A stretch of DNA of 64,000 bases from Pseudorhodoferax aquiterrae (GTDB taxonomy: Bacteria > Pseudomonadota > Gammaproteobacteria > Burkholderiales > Burkholderiaceae_C): positions 1-64,000 of the forward strand of contig NZ_BMYK01000028.1 in NCBI RefSeq assembly GCF_014652235.1, written 5' to 3'. Within the stretch, counting starts at the first letter, position 1. Every line of letters starts with the position of its first letter. The translations under genes and the position numbers were made by a program. Below the pieces are notes generated by a model that saw only the letters and a list, made by a program, of their open reading frames with translations, had not been told where the DNA came from and made no database searches. Positions 36,577 to 46,015 of the stretch are shown here, piece after piece.

Positions 36577-37377
36577 ATGCACCCCTCGACCTCCTCCAAC
36601 CCCACCCCGCCCGTCGCGATCGTCACGGGCGGCGCCCGCGGCATCGGCCTGGCCGTGGCGCGCTGGTTCCTCGCGCGCGGCCAGCGCGTGGCCCTGCTGG
36701 ACATCGCGGCCGAGGCCCTGCAGCGCACCGTCGCGGAGCTGGCGGCGCCGGACGCGGTGCTGGGCCTGCCCTGCGACGTGTCCGACCCGGCCCAGGTGCA
36801 GGCCGCGGTCGACCGCGTGGCCGCCACCTTCGGCCGCATCGACGCGCTCGTCAACAACGCCGGCATCGCCATCTTCAAGCCCATCGGCGAGACCGGCTTC
36901 GACGACTGGCGCCGCGTGCTGGCCGTGAACCTGGACGGCCCCTTCCTGTGCAGCCAGGCCTGCGTGCCGCACATGCGGGCGGCCGGCGGCGGCGCCATCG
37001 TCAACATCGCCTCGATCTCGGGCCTGCGCGCCAGCACGCTGCGCGTGGCCTACGGCACCAGCAAGGCCGCGCTGATCCAGCTGACGAAACAGCAGGCCAC
37101 CGAACTGGGCACCCTGGGCATCCGCGTGAACTGCGTGGCGCCCGGCCCGGTGGACACCGAGATGGCCAAGCAGGTGCACAGCCCGGCCATCCGCAAGGAC
37201 TACCACGACGTGATCCCGCTGGAGCGCTACGGCACACCCGAGGAAATCGCCGAGGCCGTGGGCTTTCTGTGCAGCCCGGCCGCCAGCTACGTCAACGGCC
37301 AGCTGCTGGCCGTGGATGGCGGCTTCGACGCGGCCGGCATCGGCCTGGCCACCTTGCGGCAGGGCGCCGCCGCTTGA
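36577..37377 (+). CDS. Short-chain dehydrogenase/reductase
   Basis: Classical SDR of 266 residues. The cofactor loop VTGGARGIGLAVARWF and an Asp after beta-2 (LLDIAAEAL) point to NAD(H). NNAGIAIF, the catalytic Ser (ASISG) and YGTSKAALIQL (YxxxK) are intact, and the end VDGGFDAAGIG is typical. The substrate is unknown. It is divergent from the iron operon and shares its Fur-box gap. It ends 6 bp from the convergent DUF11 gene. Confidence 0.93.
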   Translation: MHPSTSSNPTPPVAIVTGGARGIGLAVARWFLARGQRVALLDIAAEALQRTVAELAAPDAVLGLPCDVSDPAQVQAAVDRVAATFGRIDALVNNAGIAIFKPIGETGFDDWRRVLAVNLDGPFLCSQACVPHMRAAGGGAIVNIASISGLRASTLRVAYGTSKAALIQLTKQQATELGTLGIRVNCVAPGPVDTEMAKQVHSPAIRKDYHDVIPLERYGTPEEIAEAVGFLCSPAASYVNGQLLAVDGGFDAAGIGLATLRQGAAA

Positions 37378-37383
37378 CCCGGC

Positions 37384-39213
37384 TCAGGGCGTGCCCGTCG
37401 CGGTGACCGTGCACTGCAGCGTGAGCGTGACCTGCCCGCCGACCGGAAAGCTCGCGATGGCCACGCCCGTGCCCAGCAGGCTGGCCACCGGCACCGTGGG
37501 CGCCGCGCAGGCCGCGCCGCCCGTGCCCGTGCACGCGGCCACGCTGCTCGGCATGCTGCAGTCCAGGCCCGCGCCCGGCATGTCGCGCAGCAGCGCGCCG
37601 TTGGCCGGATCCGGGCCCAGGTTCTCGGCCACCAGGGTGTAGCCCAGCACCGCGCCGGGGCGGCCGCCGCCGGCCGGCGCCACCGTCTTGCGCACACGCA
37701 GGTCGGCGGCCGGGCGCACGCTGTTGCTGAACGTGCAGCTGAGGTTGTCGCCAGCCGCCAGGGTCACCGAGAAGGCGGTGCCGTCGCCGAACGGCGTCTG
37801 CCCGCCGGCCCGCGTGTTGGCACAGGACCAGCCGCTCGCGTACTCGCCCATGACGGTGCTGCCCGCCGGGGTCTCGCTGAGCGCGTAGGCGCTGTCCACC
37901 GTGGCCGTGGCCAGGCCCAGGCTGCCGCTGACGGTGGTACCGATGCCCGTGGTTGTGACAGGCGTCGGTGCGCCGGGCCCGACGATGGCCAGGCTGAACT
38001 GGTCAGTCGCGTTGCGCCGGCCGAAGGGCAAGCGCTTGGCCAGGCTCAGTGCGGCATGTCCGGCATGATTGAAGCTGCAGGCCACGCCGGTGTCGGTCGG
38101 CATCGTGAAGCTGCCGGTCCCGCCCGTGCCGCTGGCAAAGACGGCGTTGTCCGACAGCCTTCGGCAGGACCAGGTGATGGTGTAGCTGGCCGCCTCGCCA
38201 CGCGTGAAGGTTTCGCGGATCGTGATCAGCTGGCCCGGCAGGCCATTGGCAATGGCCGCCGTGCTGCTGGCCGGCGCCACGGACCGGCCCGCCGTGGCGT
38301 CCTCGGCGCCCGCGCCCACGATGGCCAGATCGACCGCGTCGGCCGCCGTCGCATTGGTCCAGGCGGCATCCAGCGTGATCGGCAGCTTGGGCCGGTTGGC
38401 CGAGCCGATGCCCACGGCCATGGAGTCGCGCGCCAGTCCGGTCACGGTGAGCACCAGGCGATCGAAGGTGCTCTCCCGGGTGTCGATGAACACCAGCGTG
38501 TCGGGGTAGTTGTAGCTTCCCGTCGAGGACGGGTAGCGCTGCAGCCGGTAGGTGCCCGTGGGCGCATCCCAGCTCCAGCTGGAGGGAGTGCCGGCCGGCA
38601 GGTAGGCGTCTTCCACACGCACCGTCCAACTGCTGGTGTCGACGGGCACGCCGCGGTAGAAGGCGGTGAGACGGTAGACGAAGGGGCCTCTCATGACCAC
38701 GCCATCCACGTCGACGTCAGTGGCGCCGGGGTCGAACAGCGAGATGATGGTGTCGTCGGGCGCCGTGACGCTGCCATCGAAACGGAAATCGATGACGGTC
38801 GTGGATACGGCCCCCCCCGGTACGTCGTCGGGCGCGCGATTCCCCTCCCCTGCGGAGCCGAAATGGCGCATGCCCGCGACGCCACCCAGTGACAGCGCAT
38901 AGGGGCTGTTGTCGTATTCCGCACTGCCGCCGTCCCCGCCCACGATGGTGTCCAGATGGCTTTCGCCGAACACATAGTGCACGCCAGCACCGGTGCGTGT
39001 GATGTCCACCGTGCCACGGATGGCGGCGCCGCCCGGGGCCCACAACCAGGTGAGGTTGCGGGTCTCGCCGTCGTTTGTCAGTCCGGGATTGCCGCCGGCC
39101 AGGCCGACCCAGTTGGTGGTTTGACCATGGGCGGCACGGCCGCAGCCCAGCGCGATCGCCAGCAACAGGGCCAGCCATGCCAGCAGGCGGCCCGCGAGAC
39201 GGATGTGGTTCAT
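37384..39213 (-). CDS. Secreted DUF11 surface protein, third gene of operon
   Basis: Protein of 609 residues with a signal peptide ending near AAHGQ. The N-terminal half is an unclassified beta-rich domain (VDITRTGAGVHYVFGESHLDTIVGGD). Two SpaA/prealbumin-like repeats follow, each with a Cys pair (ITWSCRRLSD...VACSFNHAG and SGWSCANTRAG...LSCTFSNSV), and then a C-terminal DUF11 domain (ADLRVRKTVAPAGGG...YTLVAENLGPDP). No sorting signal or anchor is visible. It starts 2 nt after the barrel gene, so the three genes form one operon. An adhesive or matrix role is inferred. Confidence 0.75.
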   Translation of the reverse strand: MNHIRLAGRLLAWLALLLAIALGCGRAAHGQTTNWVGLAGGNPGLTNDGETRNLTWLWAPGGAAIRGTVDITRTGAGVHYVFGESHLDTIVGGDGGSAEYDNSPYALSLGGVAGMRHFGSAGEGNRAPDDVPGGAVSTTVIDFRFDGSVTAPDDTIISLFDPGATDVDVDGVVMRGPFVYRLTAFYRGVPVDTSSWTVRVEDAYLPAGTPSSWSWDAPTGTYRLQRYPSSTGSYNYPDTLVFIDTRESTFDRLVLTVTGLARDSMAVGIGSANRPKLPITLDAAWTNATAADAVDLAIVGAGAEDATAGRSVAPASSTAAIANGLPGQLITIRETFTRGEAASYTITWSCRRLSDNAVFASGTGGTGSFTMPTDTGVACSFNHAGHAALSLAKRLPFGRRNATDQFSLAIVGPGAPTPVTTTGIGTTVSGSLGLATATVDSAYALSETPAGSTVMGEYASGWSCANTRAGGQTPFGDGTAFSVTLAAGDNLSCTFSNSVRPAADLRVRKTVAPAGGGRPGAVLGYTLVAENLGPDPANGALLRDMPGAGLDCSMPSSVAACTGTGGAACAAPTVPVASLLGTGVAIASFPVGGQVTLTLQCTVTATGTP

Positions 39214-39215
39214 GT

Positions 39216-42200
39216 TCAGTACGTTCCCACCAGATTGATGTACCAGCCGCGGTAGCGCCAGCCGAAGCGCGTCAGGTCGTCGCTGAAGTCGGTGAAGTTG
39301 TAGCCCACGCCCAGGCGCAGGTTCTTGGTGATGTCGCGGTCGATGCCGAGCAGCCAGCCCTGGCGCGTGCCGCCGTCCTTCACCCCCAGCCAACGGTACT
39401 CGGCCAGCGCGTGCCACCGCTGCGGCAGCGTGTAGCGCGCCTGCACGGCGGCGAAGCGCGTGCTGGAGTCGAACCAGGGGCCGGTGCCGCGGCCCGCACG
39501 CGCAGCGCCCTCGCGGTTGGCCAGCTTGGCGGCGAACTCCCACTGGTGGTCGTATTTGTAGATGCCCTCCAGCGAGACCACGTGCGCGCGCTGGTCGTAA
39601 TCGGTGTTGCCGATCTGGCCCAGCGAGAGCAGGTCGTAGAGGTAGGTGTAGCGGCCCAGCAGCGCGTAGCGTGCGTCGTCGTGCGGCCGCCAGGCGAAGC
39701 CCACACCGGCCTCGGCGAACCTGGCACCGGCCAGGGCATCGATCTCGTCCCGCGTACGGGAGTAGTTCAGCCGCGCCGACACGCGCCAGTCCTCGTCGAG
39801 CTTGTGGTTGATCCGGTTGGTGCTGACCCACTGGCGGCGGCGCTCGGCGCCGGTGTCCTCGCGCCATTCGAGCTTGCTCGACCACTCGGTGATCGGCGAA
39901 ACGCGGCCCGCACTCACGCTCACGGCGCGCCGGTGCACGGTGCCGGCGCTGGATTCCAGATCGCCCTTCTGCAGCGTGAAGCCCGTGCTCCAGCCCACGG
40001 CGGGATAGAAGTCCATGCCGAAGGTGTGGACCAGTCCGTTCGCCGCCGGCTCCTTGAGGTACTGGCTCTCGTTGTACAGGTTGCTGCGCTCGCCCAGACG
40101 CCAGCGCTGGCCCAGCGTCCAGCCGCTTTGCAGGCGGTTGTTGAACAGCGAATCGAAGTCGCTGGTGTCGGTGGCGTGGGTGACCCTGCCGTACAGCTGG
40201 TGGTCGGCGTTGAGCCGGTATTCGCCGCTGAGTTGGGCCGCGTTGCCGCGGTCGCCGCGCGTGATCTCGCCGCCCAGCACCGAGAGGTTGTCGAAGCGGT
40301 AGCGCGCGCCCACGGTGGCGGCGTCGTTGTCGGGGTAGCGCCCGCCGTCGTCGTCCAGCGTCTGCTGGGCAATGCCGTAGAGCTCCAGCTGCGGCGTCAC
40401 GCGGCGCGCGTACTTCACCGCACCCAGCGTGCCTTCGGCAGTGCCGCTCAAACGCTCCTGCGTGATGCGGCGCAGCTCGCCGGTCACGGTGTCGTCCTCG
40501 GTCGGGCGCCATTGCGCGGTCAAACGGGTCTGATCCAGCGCCTCGGCGCCGCGCGTGGCGCGGCTGTGCTGGGCCAGGATCTCCAGCGTGTCGCTGACCT
40601 GGCCACGCACTTCCACGCCGACTTCGAGCCGGTCCACGCCGTAGTCTTCGTTGGACGCCGAGAAACCGGCGTCCACGCGCCGCCACCAGGCGCCCAACGT
40701 CCAGTTGCGCTCGGTCCAGCCGAGTTCCTGCAGGCTGGCCCTGGCCTCGGCCAGCGTGGCGTGGCCGGCGCGCGGGCCCAGCCCGGAGTTGCGCTGCGCG
40801 AAGCTCAGGCCGCCGTTGCTGGAGACGAACACCGACGCGCCGGTGGCCTGGCTGTTGCTGCGCTCCAGCCGCAGCGTGGTGCCGCGCCCGGCTTGCAGCG
40901 TCACATCGGCGCCGCGCAGCTGGTAATCCTGGCCGGCGCGGCGCTCGTCGACATAGGTCGCGCCCACGGCCACGTGGTCGCCCAGCCACTGCTTGCCGCG
41001 CAGGCCGGCCGCCAGGTTGCCGCTGTCGAAACCCGTGGGAATCCACTCGTAGTCCACCACCAGGTGCTGCTCCAGCCCCGCCAGCGGCGTGTCGCGCGTG
41101 ATGCCCTGCAGCCCGTCGTCCACGAGTTGGAGCAAGGCGCGCAGCAGCACGATGCGGCCCTGCAGGTCGTTCATCTCGTAGTCGGTGCCGCGCAGCAGCT
41201 GGCGTCGGCTCTCCACGCGGCCGGTGCTGCGGTTGCGCTGCTCGACCACCACCACTTCGGAGCCCGGCAGGATGTCGGTATGGCGCAGGTAGTACAGGCT
41301 GCCGCCCGTGCCCAGGAACTCGCTGTGGCCCGGTGCGGTCTGCGCCTCCGAGGCGAAGGCGCGCATTTGGGTCTTCGCCTCGCCCCAGGGATTGGTGCCG
41401 GTGGAGCGCCACTTGGCGGCCGCGCCGTACAGCGAGCGGATGTACTGGCCGTAGGCCGTGCCCGTGAAGCCGGTCTGGTAGTTGCCCCACAGGGCCTGGT
41501 TCTTGTCCCAGTCCACGCGCAGGTAGAGCCGGCCCTGGGTGTCCACATCGCGCACGGTGGTGGAGTCGTCGCCGTAGGTCGGGTAGTACAGGTCGGGGTC
41601 GAGCCGGCGGAAGATGTCCTGCGGATCGGCCCTGCCGAAGCCCGAGAACAGCCGGCGCACGTCGCGCTCCTGCGTGTCGGCCTGGGCCGTCACGAGGTAG
41701 GTGCCGGCTATCTTGGCCTTGCCGTAGAAGGCCAGCCGGCCGTTGCCGAGCACGCTGCGCTCGCGGCCGTTCAGCGCCAGTTCGCGGCCCGGGCCGCTGG
41801 CTTGGTTCTGGAACACCGTGAGGTCGGCGATGCCCACGCCGAACAGGTGCTTGCCCGTGACATCCACCTCCAGCACATGCCGCAGCGGCGCCTGGCCCGG
41901 CGCACGCACCGTGAGGTCGAAGCGGTGCAGGCCCACGGGCGAGAGGAACTCGGCCACGAACTTGCGTTCCAGATCGGTCGGGTAGCCCTGGCCGTTGATC
42001 TCCAGCGCCGCGCCCTCGGGCAGGTTGCGCCCCTGGATGCGGATGCGCGAACCGTAGAGCGCGATGTTCTGCTGGCGCAGGTCGTTGCTGGCGAACACGC
42101 TGTCCACCAGGCGCTGGGCCTGGGCCTGTTCCAGGCTCAGGGCCGCACCCAGGCTGCGCTCGGTGGCCGCGCGCAGCCGGCTGTCGCTGCGCTCCACGTC

Positions 42201-42842
42201 CTCGGGCCGGGCCAGACGCAGGCTGCGCGGCAGTGTCTCGTCCACGGCGCCATCCGCACCGTAGGCGCGTAGCACGTAGACCAGCTCATCGCCCGTGCGC
42301 AGCGGAAAGCGCGAGGCCGGCGCGCCGCTCCACTGGACCTGGGCCACCGCCGCCACCGGCATGGGCAGCACCGCCAGCGGTTCGGTGTAGGCGGTGTCGC
42401 TGGCGCGGTAAACCGTCAGCTCCAGCCGGCGGATGAAGGCCGGGTAGTTGCTGCGCAGGTAGAACGGCACGGCGCGCGTGAGGCGGCCGTTCTCGAAGGC
42501 CACCTCGGCCGGTCCGGAGACGCTGAGTTCGGGCTGGCCCAGCGCCGGGTCTTCGGTGGCCCAGACGATGCCGCCGTTCGGCAGCAGCAGCGACAGGCCT
42601 GTGGCTGTGGCCGCGCGCCCGGCCGGTGCCGGCGGCAGAGGCTGCGCGTCCGGCGCGCCGCGCGGCTGCAGCTGGAACAGCGGGCTGCCGTCGGAGGTGC
42701 TGCAGCCCTCGGGCCCGCAGCCGGGTGCGGCGCTGGCCGCGGGGGTGGCCGGTGCCGCGGACCGCAGCACCTGGGCCCAGGCATCCGGCGCGCCGACCGA
42801 GGCGATGGAGAACAGGGCACAGCCCAGCAGGCGGCGCGTCAT
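39216..42842 (-). CDS. Large outer-membrane beta-barrel protein, second gene of operon
   Basis: Protein of 1208 residues. A signal peptide ends near DAWAQ. An about 350-residue periplasmic part has Ig-like stretches (LSLLLPNGGIVWATEDPALG, RIRIQGRNLPEGAALEINGQ), and from about residue 380 a very long barrel of alternating strands runs to a terminal aromatic (GWYINLVGTY). There is no TonB plug or TonB box, so it is not an ordinary receptor. The start overlaps the upstream DUF11/OmpA-like gene (ATGA) and a second DUF11 gene follows after 2 nt. It could be the outer-membrane anchor or exporter for its two neighbours; the exact function is unknown. Confidence 0.75.
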   Translation of the reverse strand: MTRRLLGCALFSIASVGAPDAWAQVLRSAAPATPAASAAPGCGPEGCSTSDGSPLFQLQPRGAPDAQPLPPAPAGRAATATGLSLLLPNGGIVWATEDPALGQPELSVSGPAEVAFENGRLTRAVPFYLRSNYPAFIRRLELTVYRASDTAYTEPLAVLPMPVAAVAQVQWSGAPASRFPLRTGDELVYVLRAYGADGAVDETLPRSLRLARPEDVERSDSRLRAATERSLGAALSLEQAQAQRLVDSVFASNDLRQQNIALYGSRIRIQGRNLPEGAALEINGQGYPTDLERKFVAEFLSPVGLHRFDLTVRAPGQAPLRHVLEVDVTGKHLFGVGIADLTVFQNQASGPGRELALNGRERSVLGNGRLAFYGKAKIAGTYLVTAQADTQERDVRRLFSGFGRADPQDIFRRLDPDLYYPTYGDDSTTVRDVDTQGRLYLRVDWDKNQALWGNYQTGFTGTAYGQYIRSLYGAAAKWRSTGTNPWGEAKTQMRAFASEAQTAPGHSEFLGTGGSLYYLRHTDILPGSEVVVVEQRNRSTGRVESRRQLLRGTDYEMNDLQGRIVLLRALLQLVDDGLQGITRDTPLAGLEQHLVVDYEWIPTGFDSGNLAAGLRGKQWLGDHVAVGATYVDERRAGQDYQLRGADVTLQAGRGTTLRLERSNSQATGASVFVSSNGGLSFAQRNSGLGPRAGHATLAEARASLQELGWTERNWTLGAWWRRVDAGFSASNEDYGVDRLEVGVEVRGQVSDTLEILAQHSRATRGAEALDQTRLTAQWRPTEDDTVTGELRRITQERLSGTAEGTLGAVKYARRVTPQLELYGIAQQTLDDDGGRYPDNDAATVGARYRFDNLSVLGGEITRGDRGNAAQLSGEYRLNADHQLYGRVTHATDTSDFDSLFNNRLQSGWTLGQRWRLGERSNLYNESQYLKEPAANGLVHTFGMDFYPAVGWSTGFTLQKGDLESSAGTVHRRAVSVSAGRVSPITEWSSKLEWREDTGAERRRQWVSTNRINHKLDEDWRVSARLNYSRTRDEIDALAGARFAEAGVGFAWRPHDDARYALLGRYTYLYDLLSLGQIGNTDYDQRAHVVSLEGIYKYDHQWEFAAKLANREGAARAGRGTGPWFDSSTRFAAVQARYTLPQRWHALAEYRWLGVKDGGTRQGWLLGIDRDITKNLRLGVGYNFTDFSDDLTRFGWRYRGWYINLVGTY

Positions 42843-45484
42843 GGCTGCACTCCGGTCGGCTGTGCCGCCATGTCGGGCGCGAACTGCACGCGTTGGCGCA
42901 GCGCTTCGGGCAGTGCGGTCTGGAGGGCGGTTTGCACGGCGCCGGCACGGGCCAGGGCCAGCGCGGCCGGCGCACCGGCGTCCTGCGCGATCAGCACGCG
43001 GCCGCCGCCATCGCGCTGCAGCTGCTGGGCCAGCTGGCGCAACAGCGGGCCGGCGGCCGGCCGCAGCGTGGCCTGGCCGGTGTCGAACAGCGCCGTGCCC
43101 AGCAGCACGCCCCCCTGCAGCTGGGTTGCCAGCGCCCCGCCCGGCGCACGCAGCACCACGCGCAGCGCGCGGGCGCTGGCCGGCAGCAGGCGCGGCACCA
43201 GTGCACTGCGCACGGCATGGGCGCGCGCCAGGGCCAGCGCGGCGTCGCCGCGCACATCCAGCACCAGCATGCCGCCGCTGCCGGCGCCCTGCAGTTGCTG
43301 GGCCAGCGTTTCCAGCGCCGCGCTGTGGGCCGGGTTCAGGCCGGCCTGGCCGGTCTCGAACAAGGCCTCGCCGAGCAGGATGTCGACAGGCAACGCCTGG
43401 CCGCCCACGCGCTGCACGGGCAGGCGCACGCCGAAGTCGAAGCGCACCGGCAGGCCCGGCGTGATGCGGCGCACCAGCGGGTTGGGCGTGCTGAGTTCGG
43501 CCCCGGCCGGCAGCGTGGACGGGTCCACCTTGAGCACGAAGTTGCGGCCGAAGCCCTGCGTGCCGCCCGAGATGCCCAGCAGGTGGTAGCGGCCGTAGGC
43601 ATCCGTCTCCATGAGCAGGCCCTCGGCCGAGGCGATGCGCACGCCGGCGATGCCGCGCTCGTCCACGCCCAGGTTGCGCACCACATAGTCCACCACGTAG
43701 CCGCCCTCGCCCAGCGCGACCTCGCGGCGCACCTCGGGCAGTGCGCCGTTCAGGCCCTTGGCAGCGTCGCCCTCGCGCTCGATGCGGGTGCGGCCGGCGG
43801 CGTCCATGTGCAGCCGCAGGCCCTGGGCGCTGTGCAGCACGAAGTCGTCGCGGAACGCCAGGGCGCGCAGGCGCTGGCGCAGCACGAGTTGGTGGTTCTC
43901 GGGCGCGTCGGCCTCGGACTGGCGGCCCGCAATGCGGCCCAGCGTGATGCCGTGCAGCAGCGGCGCGCTGGCATCGGGCACGGGCACGAAGCCCTGGCCG
44001 CGGTCGATCTCGGTCGAGCCGGCGATGTAGGCCTCGGGCGCGAAGCCGCCCTGCACGCGCACGGCGGTCAGGCTGGCCGGGTCCTGCCAGCCGTCGCCGT
44101 CGCGGTCGTCGAACACCGTGCCCAGGATCAGCGATTCGTCCAGCAGCGGGTCGGCCACCACCGTGACCTGCGCCGTCGCGGTGTTGGAGATCGGCCAGCC
44201 GCGCCGGTCCACCGCCTGCGCCTGGTTGCGGTGCACGCCCTGGCGCACGCCGGCGCCCACGCGCAGCAGGTAGCTGATGACGGCCTCCTGGCCGGTGGCG
44301 ATGTCCAGGCCGCCGATCTGCAGGGGCGTCTGCGCGCTGCCCAGCGTGAAGGCGCCGTCGCGGTCGGCCACGGCCATGGAGCCCGCCACATAGCTGAAGC
44401 CGGGCGGCGGCGTGTCGAGGATGCGGCCGTCCACGATGTCGATGGCGCCGGCATTGGCCACGCGCAGGGTGTAGCGCACCAGGTCGCCGATGCGCGCCTC
44501 GCGCACGGCCACGCTCTTGACGATGCGCATGGCGGTGGGCTGCTCCAGCGGCGTGGTGACGACGCAGCGCGCGCCGCACAGCGCGCTGTCGACGTTGCCG
44601 CCGTCGATGCGGTTGACGATCTCGGTCTGGCCCGCGGGCGGCGCATCGGCGATGCGAAAGCGCACGGCCACCGTGGCCGTGCCGCCCGCCGGCACCTGGG
44701 CCACCGCCAGCGGCACGGTGGCCGGGCCCGCCACCGGGCCGGCGAAGCCCGCGGCGCCTTCCACGCCGACCAGCGTGGCGCCCGCCGGCACGTTCTCGTT
44801 GAAGCGGTAGTTGCTGGCCGGCTGGGCATCGGCATTGGTGACCGTGATGGTGTAGCCCAGCGTCTCGGCGAATTCCGCGAGGCCCGCCTGGGTGCCGCTC
44901 TCGCTGGTGAGCAGCTTGGCCACGGTCACGCCGCCGATGGGGTGGATGGTGCTGCAGTTGCCGGCCGTGCAGCCGGTGGCCGTCACCGTGTTGGCCACCG
45001 TGCCGCTGGCCGCGACCACCGTGGCCGTGTAGCGCAGCGCATGCGTGCCCACCGGCGTGCCGGCCGGCAACGTGAAGCTGCGCGTGTTGCCGCTGCCGCC
45101 CGCATTGAAGAGCCCGGCGCTCAGAACCTCGCCGAACACCAGGCCGGCGCTGAGCTGATCCTGCAGAACGATGGGCGCCGTGGTGGCGGCGTTGGCCACG
45201 GCCACGGTCAGCGTGTAAGTGACGGTCTGGCCGCGCCGCACCGAAGTGCCGCTGGCTGGCTCGGCGCTCTTGGCGACCGCATCGACCCAAACCGGGGCGG
45301 ACACCGTGCTGGTGTTGTCGCCAGCGCAATCGGTGGGGCCGGGCAGGCCGCAATCGGGTTCGTTGACCCCCGCCGGTGGCGTGATCGTGGCGGTGTTGAC
45401 CACCGTGCCCTGGGCATGCACCGGCGCCTGCACCCCCAGTGCGAACAGCAGTGCTGCGCCGGCGAGCCAGCGGCTGGTGTGCAT
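42839..45484 (-). CDS. DUF11-repeat protein with tandem degenerate OmpA-like ends, first gene of operon
   Basis: Secreted protein of 881 residues. A signal peptide ends near VHAQG. At least three DUF11-type repeats follow (AVAKSAEPASGTSVRRGQTV, VAKLLTSESGTQAGLAEFAE, RIVKSVAVREARIGDLVRYT), then a carboxypeptidase-regulatory-like region (GVRIASAEGLLMETDAYGRYHL). The C-terminus has two related OmpA-like modules (ALFETGQAGLNPAHSAALETL and ALFDTGQATLRPAAGPLLRQL) that lack the usual GHTD peptidoglycan-binding loop. It probably lies between the outer membrane and the outside, working with the barrel protein encoded next (ATGA overlap). The start is set by the signal peptide. Confidence 0.78.
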   Translation of the reverse strand: MHTSRWLAGAALLFALGVQAPVHAQGTVVNTATITPPAGVNEPDCGLPGPTDCAGDNTSTVSAPVWVDAVAKSAEPASGTSVRRGQTVTYTLTVAVANAATTAPIVLQDQLSAGLVFGEVLSAGLFNAGGSGNTRSFTLPAGTPVGTHALRYTATVVAASGTVANTVTATGCTAGNCSTIHPIGGVTVAKLLTSESGTQAGLAEFAETLGYTITVTNADAQPASNYRFNENVPAGATLVGVEGAAGFAGPVAGPATVPLAVAQVPAGGTATVAVRFRIADAPPAGQTEIVNRIDGGNVDSALCGARCVVTTPLEQPTAMRIVKSVAVREARIGDLVRYTLRVANAGAIDIVDGRILDTPPPGFSYVAGSMAVADRDGAFTLGSAQTPLQIGGLDIATGQEAVISYLLRVGAGVRQGVHRNQAQAVDRRGWPISNTATAQVTVVADPLLDESLILGTVFDDRDGDGWQDPASLTAVRVQGGFAPEAYIAGSTEIDRGQGFVPVPDASAPLLHGITLGRIAGRQSEADAPENHQLVLRQRLRALAFRDDFVLHSAQGLRLHMDAAGRTRIEREGDAAKGLNGALPEVRREVALGEGGYVVDYVVRNLGVDERGIAGVRIASAEGLLMETDAYGRYHLLGISGGTQGFGRNFVLKVDPSTLPAGAELSTPNPLVRRITPGLPVRFDFGVRLPVQRVGGQALPVDILLGEALFETGQAGLNPAHSAALETLAQQLQGAGSGGMLVLDVRGDAALALARAHAVRSALVPRLLPASARALRVVLRAPGGALATQLQGGVLLGTALFDTGQATLRPAAGPLLRQLAQQLQRDGGGRVLIAQDAGAPAALALARAGAVQTALQTALPEALRQRVQFAPDMAAQPTGVQP

Positions 45485-45601
45485 CAGCCGCACCGGCCGT
45501 CGACCCTCAGGCCGCGTGCGAGGTCCCTCCCAGGATGCGCCATAGATGCCCTTTCCGCGGGTCCCCACGCGCAACGCCGGGGCACGCATTTCAAATAGTT
45601 T

Positions 45602-45615
45602 TCAGCAACTGCTGA
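45602..45615. promoter_or_regulatory. Palindrome upstream of DUF11 operon
   Basis: TCAGCA-AC-TGCTGA is a perfect 6-2-6 inverted repeat 118 bp upstream of the operon start, in the 226-bp promoter gap. It could be an operator. Confidence 0.4.
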
Positions 45616-45639
45616 GAAATCTACTGTGAAAGTGCGTGC

Positions 45640-45661
45640 TGCGCATCAACTTTGATGCGCA
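45640..45661. promoter_or_regulatory. Second palindrome upstream of DUF11 operon
   Basis: TGCGCATCAA-CT-TTGATGCGCA is a perfect 10-2-10 inverted repeat. No T-run follows on either strand, so an operator is more likely than a terminator. Confidence 0.5.
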
Positions 45662-45710
45662 CGGATACAAATTCATGACTGTGGCGCAACAGGGCGCCGT
45701 GCATGCAAAC

Positions 45711-45992
45711 TCAGGGCTCGATCTTGACGCCCTTCCAGAACGCCACGCGGTCCTTGATCTCGGCCGCCTCGGGCTTGGGATCGGCGTAGTACCAGGCCGC
45801 ATCCTGGTTCAGCTCGCCGTCGACCAGCAGCGAGTAGTAGCTGGCCTGGCCCTTCCAGGGACAGGTGGTCTTGTGGTTGCTGAAGCTCACGTAGGCGCGG
45901 TTCAGCGAGGACATCGGGAAGTACTGGTTGCCCTCGAGCAGCACCAGGTCGTCGCTCTCGGCGATGGTCTTGCCGTTCCAGACTGCTTTCAT
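45711..45992 (-). CDS. DUF427 domain protein
   Basis: Small protein of 93 residues matching DUF427 (PF04248): MKAVWNGKTIAESDD, EGNQYFPMSSLNR, HKTTCPWKGQASYYSLLVDG and DAAWYYADPKPEA. GAGGAG lies 7 nt before the ATG. The frame runs on far upstream as a shadow of egtD, but this start and ribosome site are clear. It follows egtD by 23 nt, so it belongs to the ergothioneine transcript; its biochemical role is unknown. Confidence 0.85.
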   Translation of the reverse strand: MKAVWNGKTIAESDDLVLLEGNQYFPMSSLNRAYVSFSNHKTTCPWKGQASYYSLLVDGELNQDAAWYYADPKPEAAEIKDRVAFWKGVKIEP

Positions 45993-46015
45993 CGGTCGCT
46001 CCTCAAAAATGCCCA

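Noticed and set aside
39216-45353. Single 2045-residue minus-strand ORF spanning two genes
   Set aside because: The part before 42842 is a shadow of the DUF11/OmpA-like gene; the real start with a signal peptide is at 42842 and overlaps the upstream stop by ATGA.
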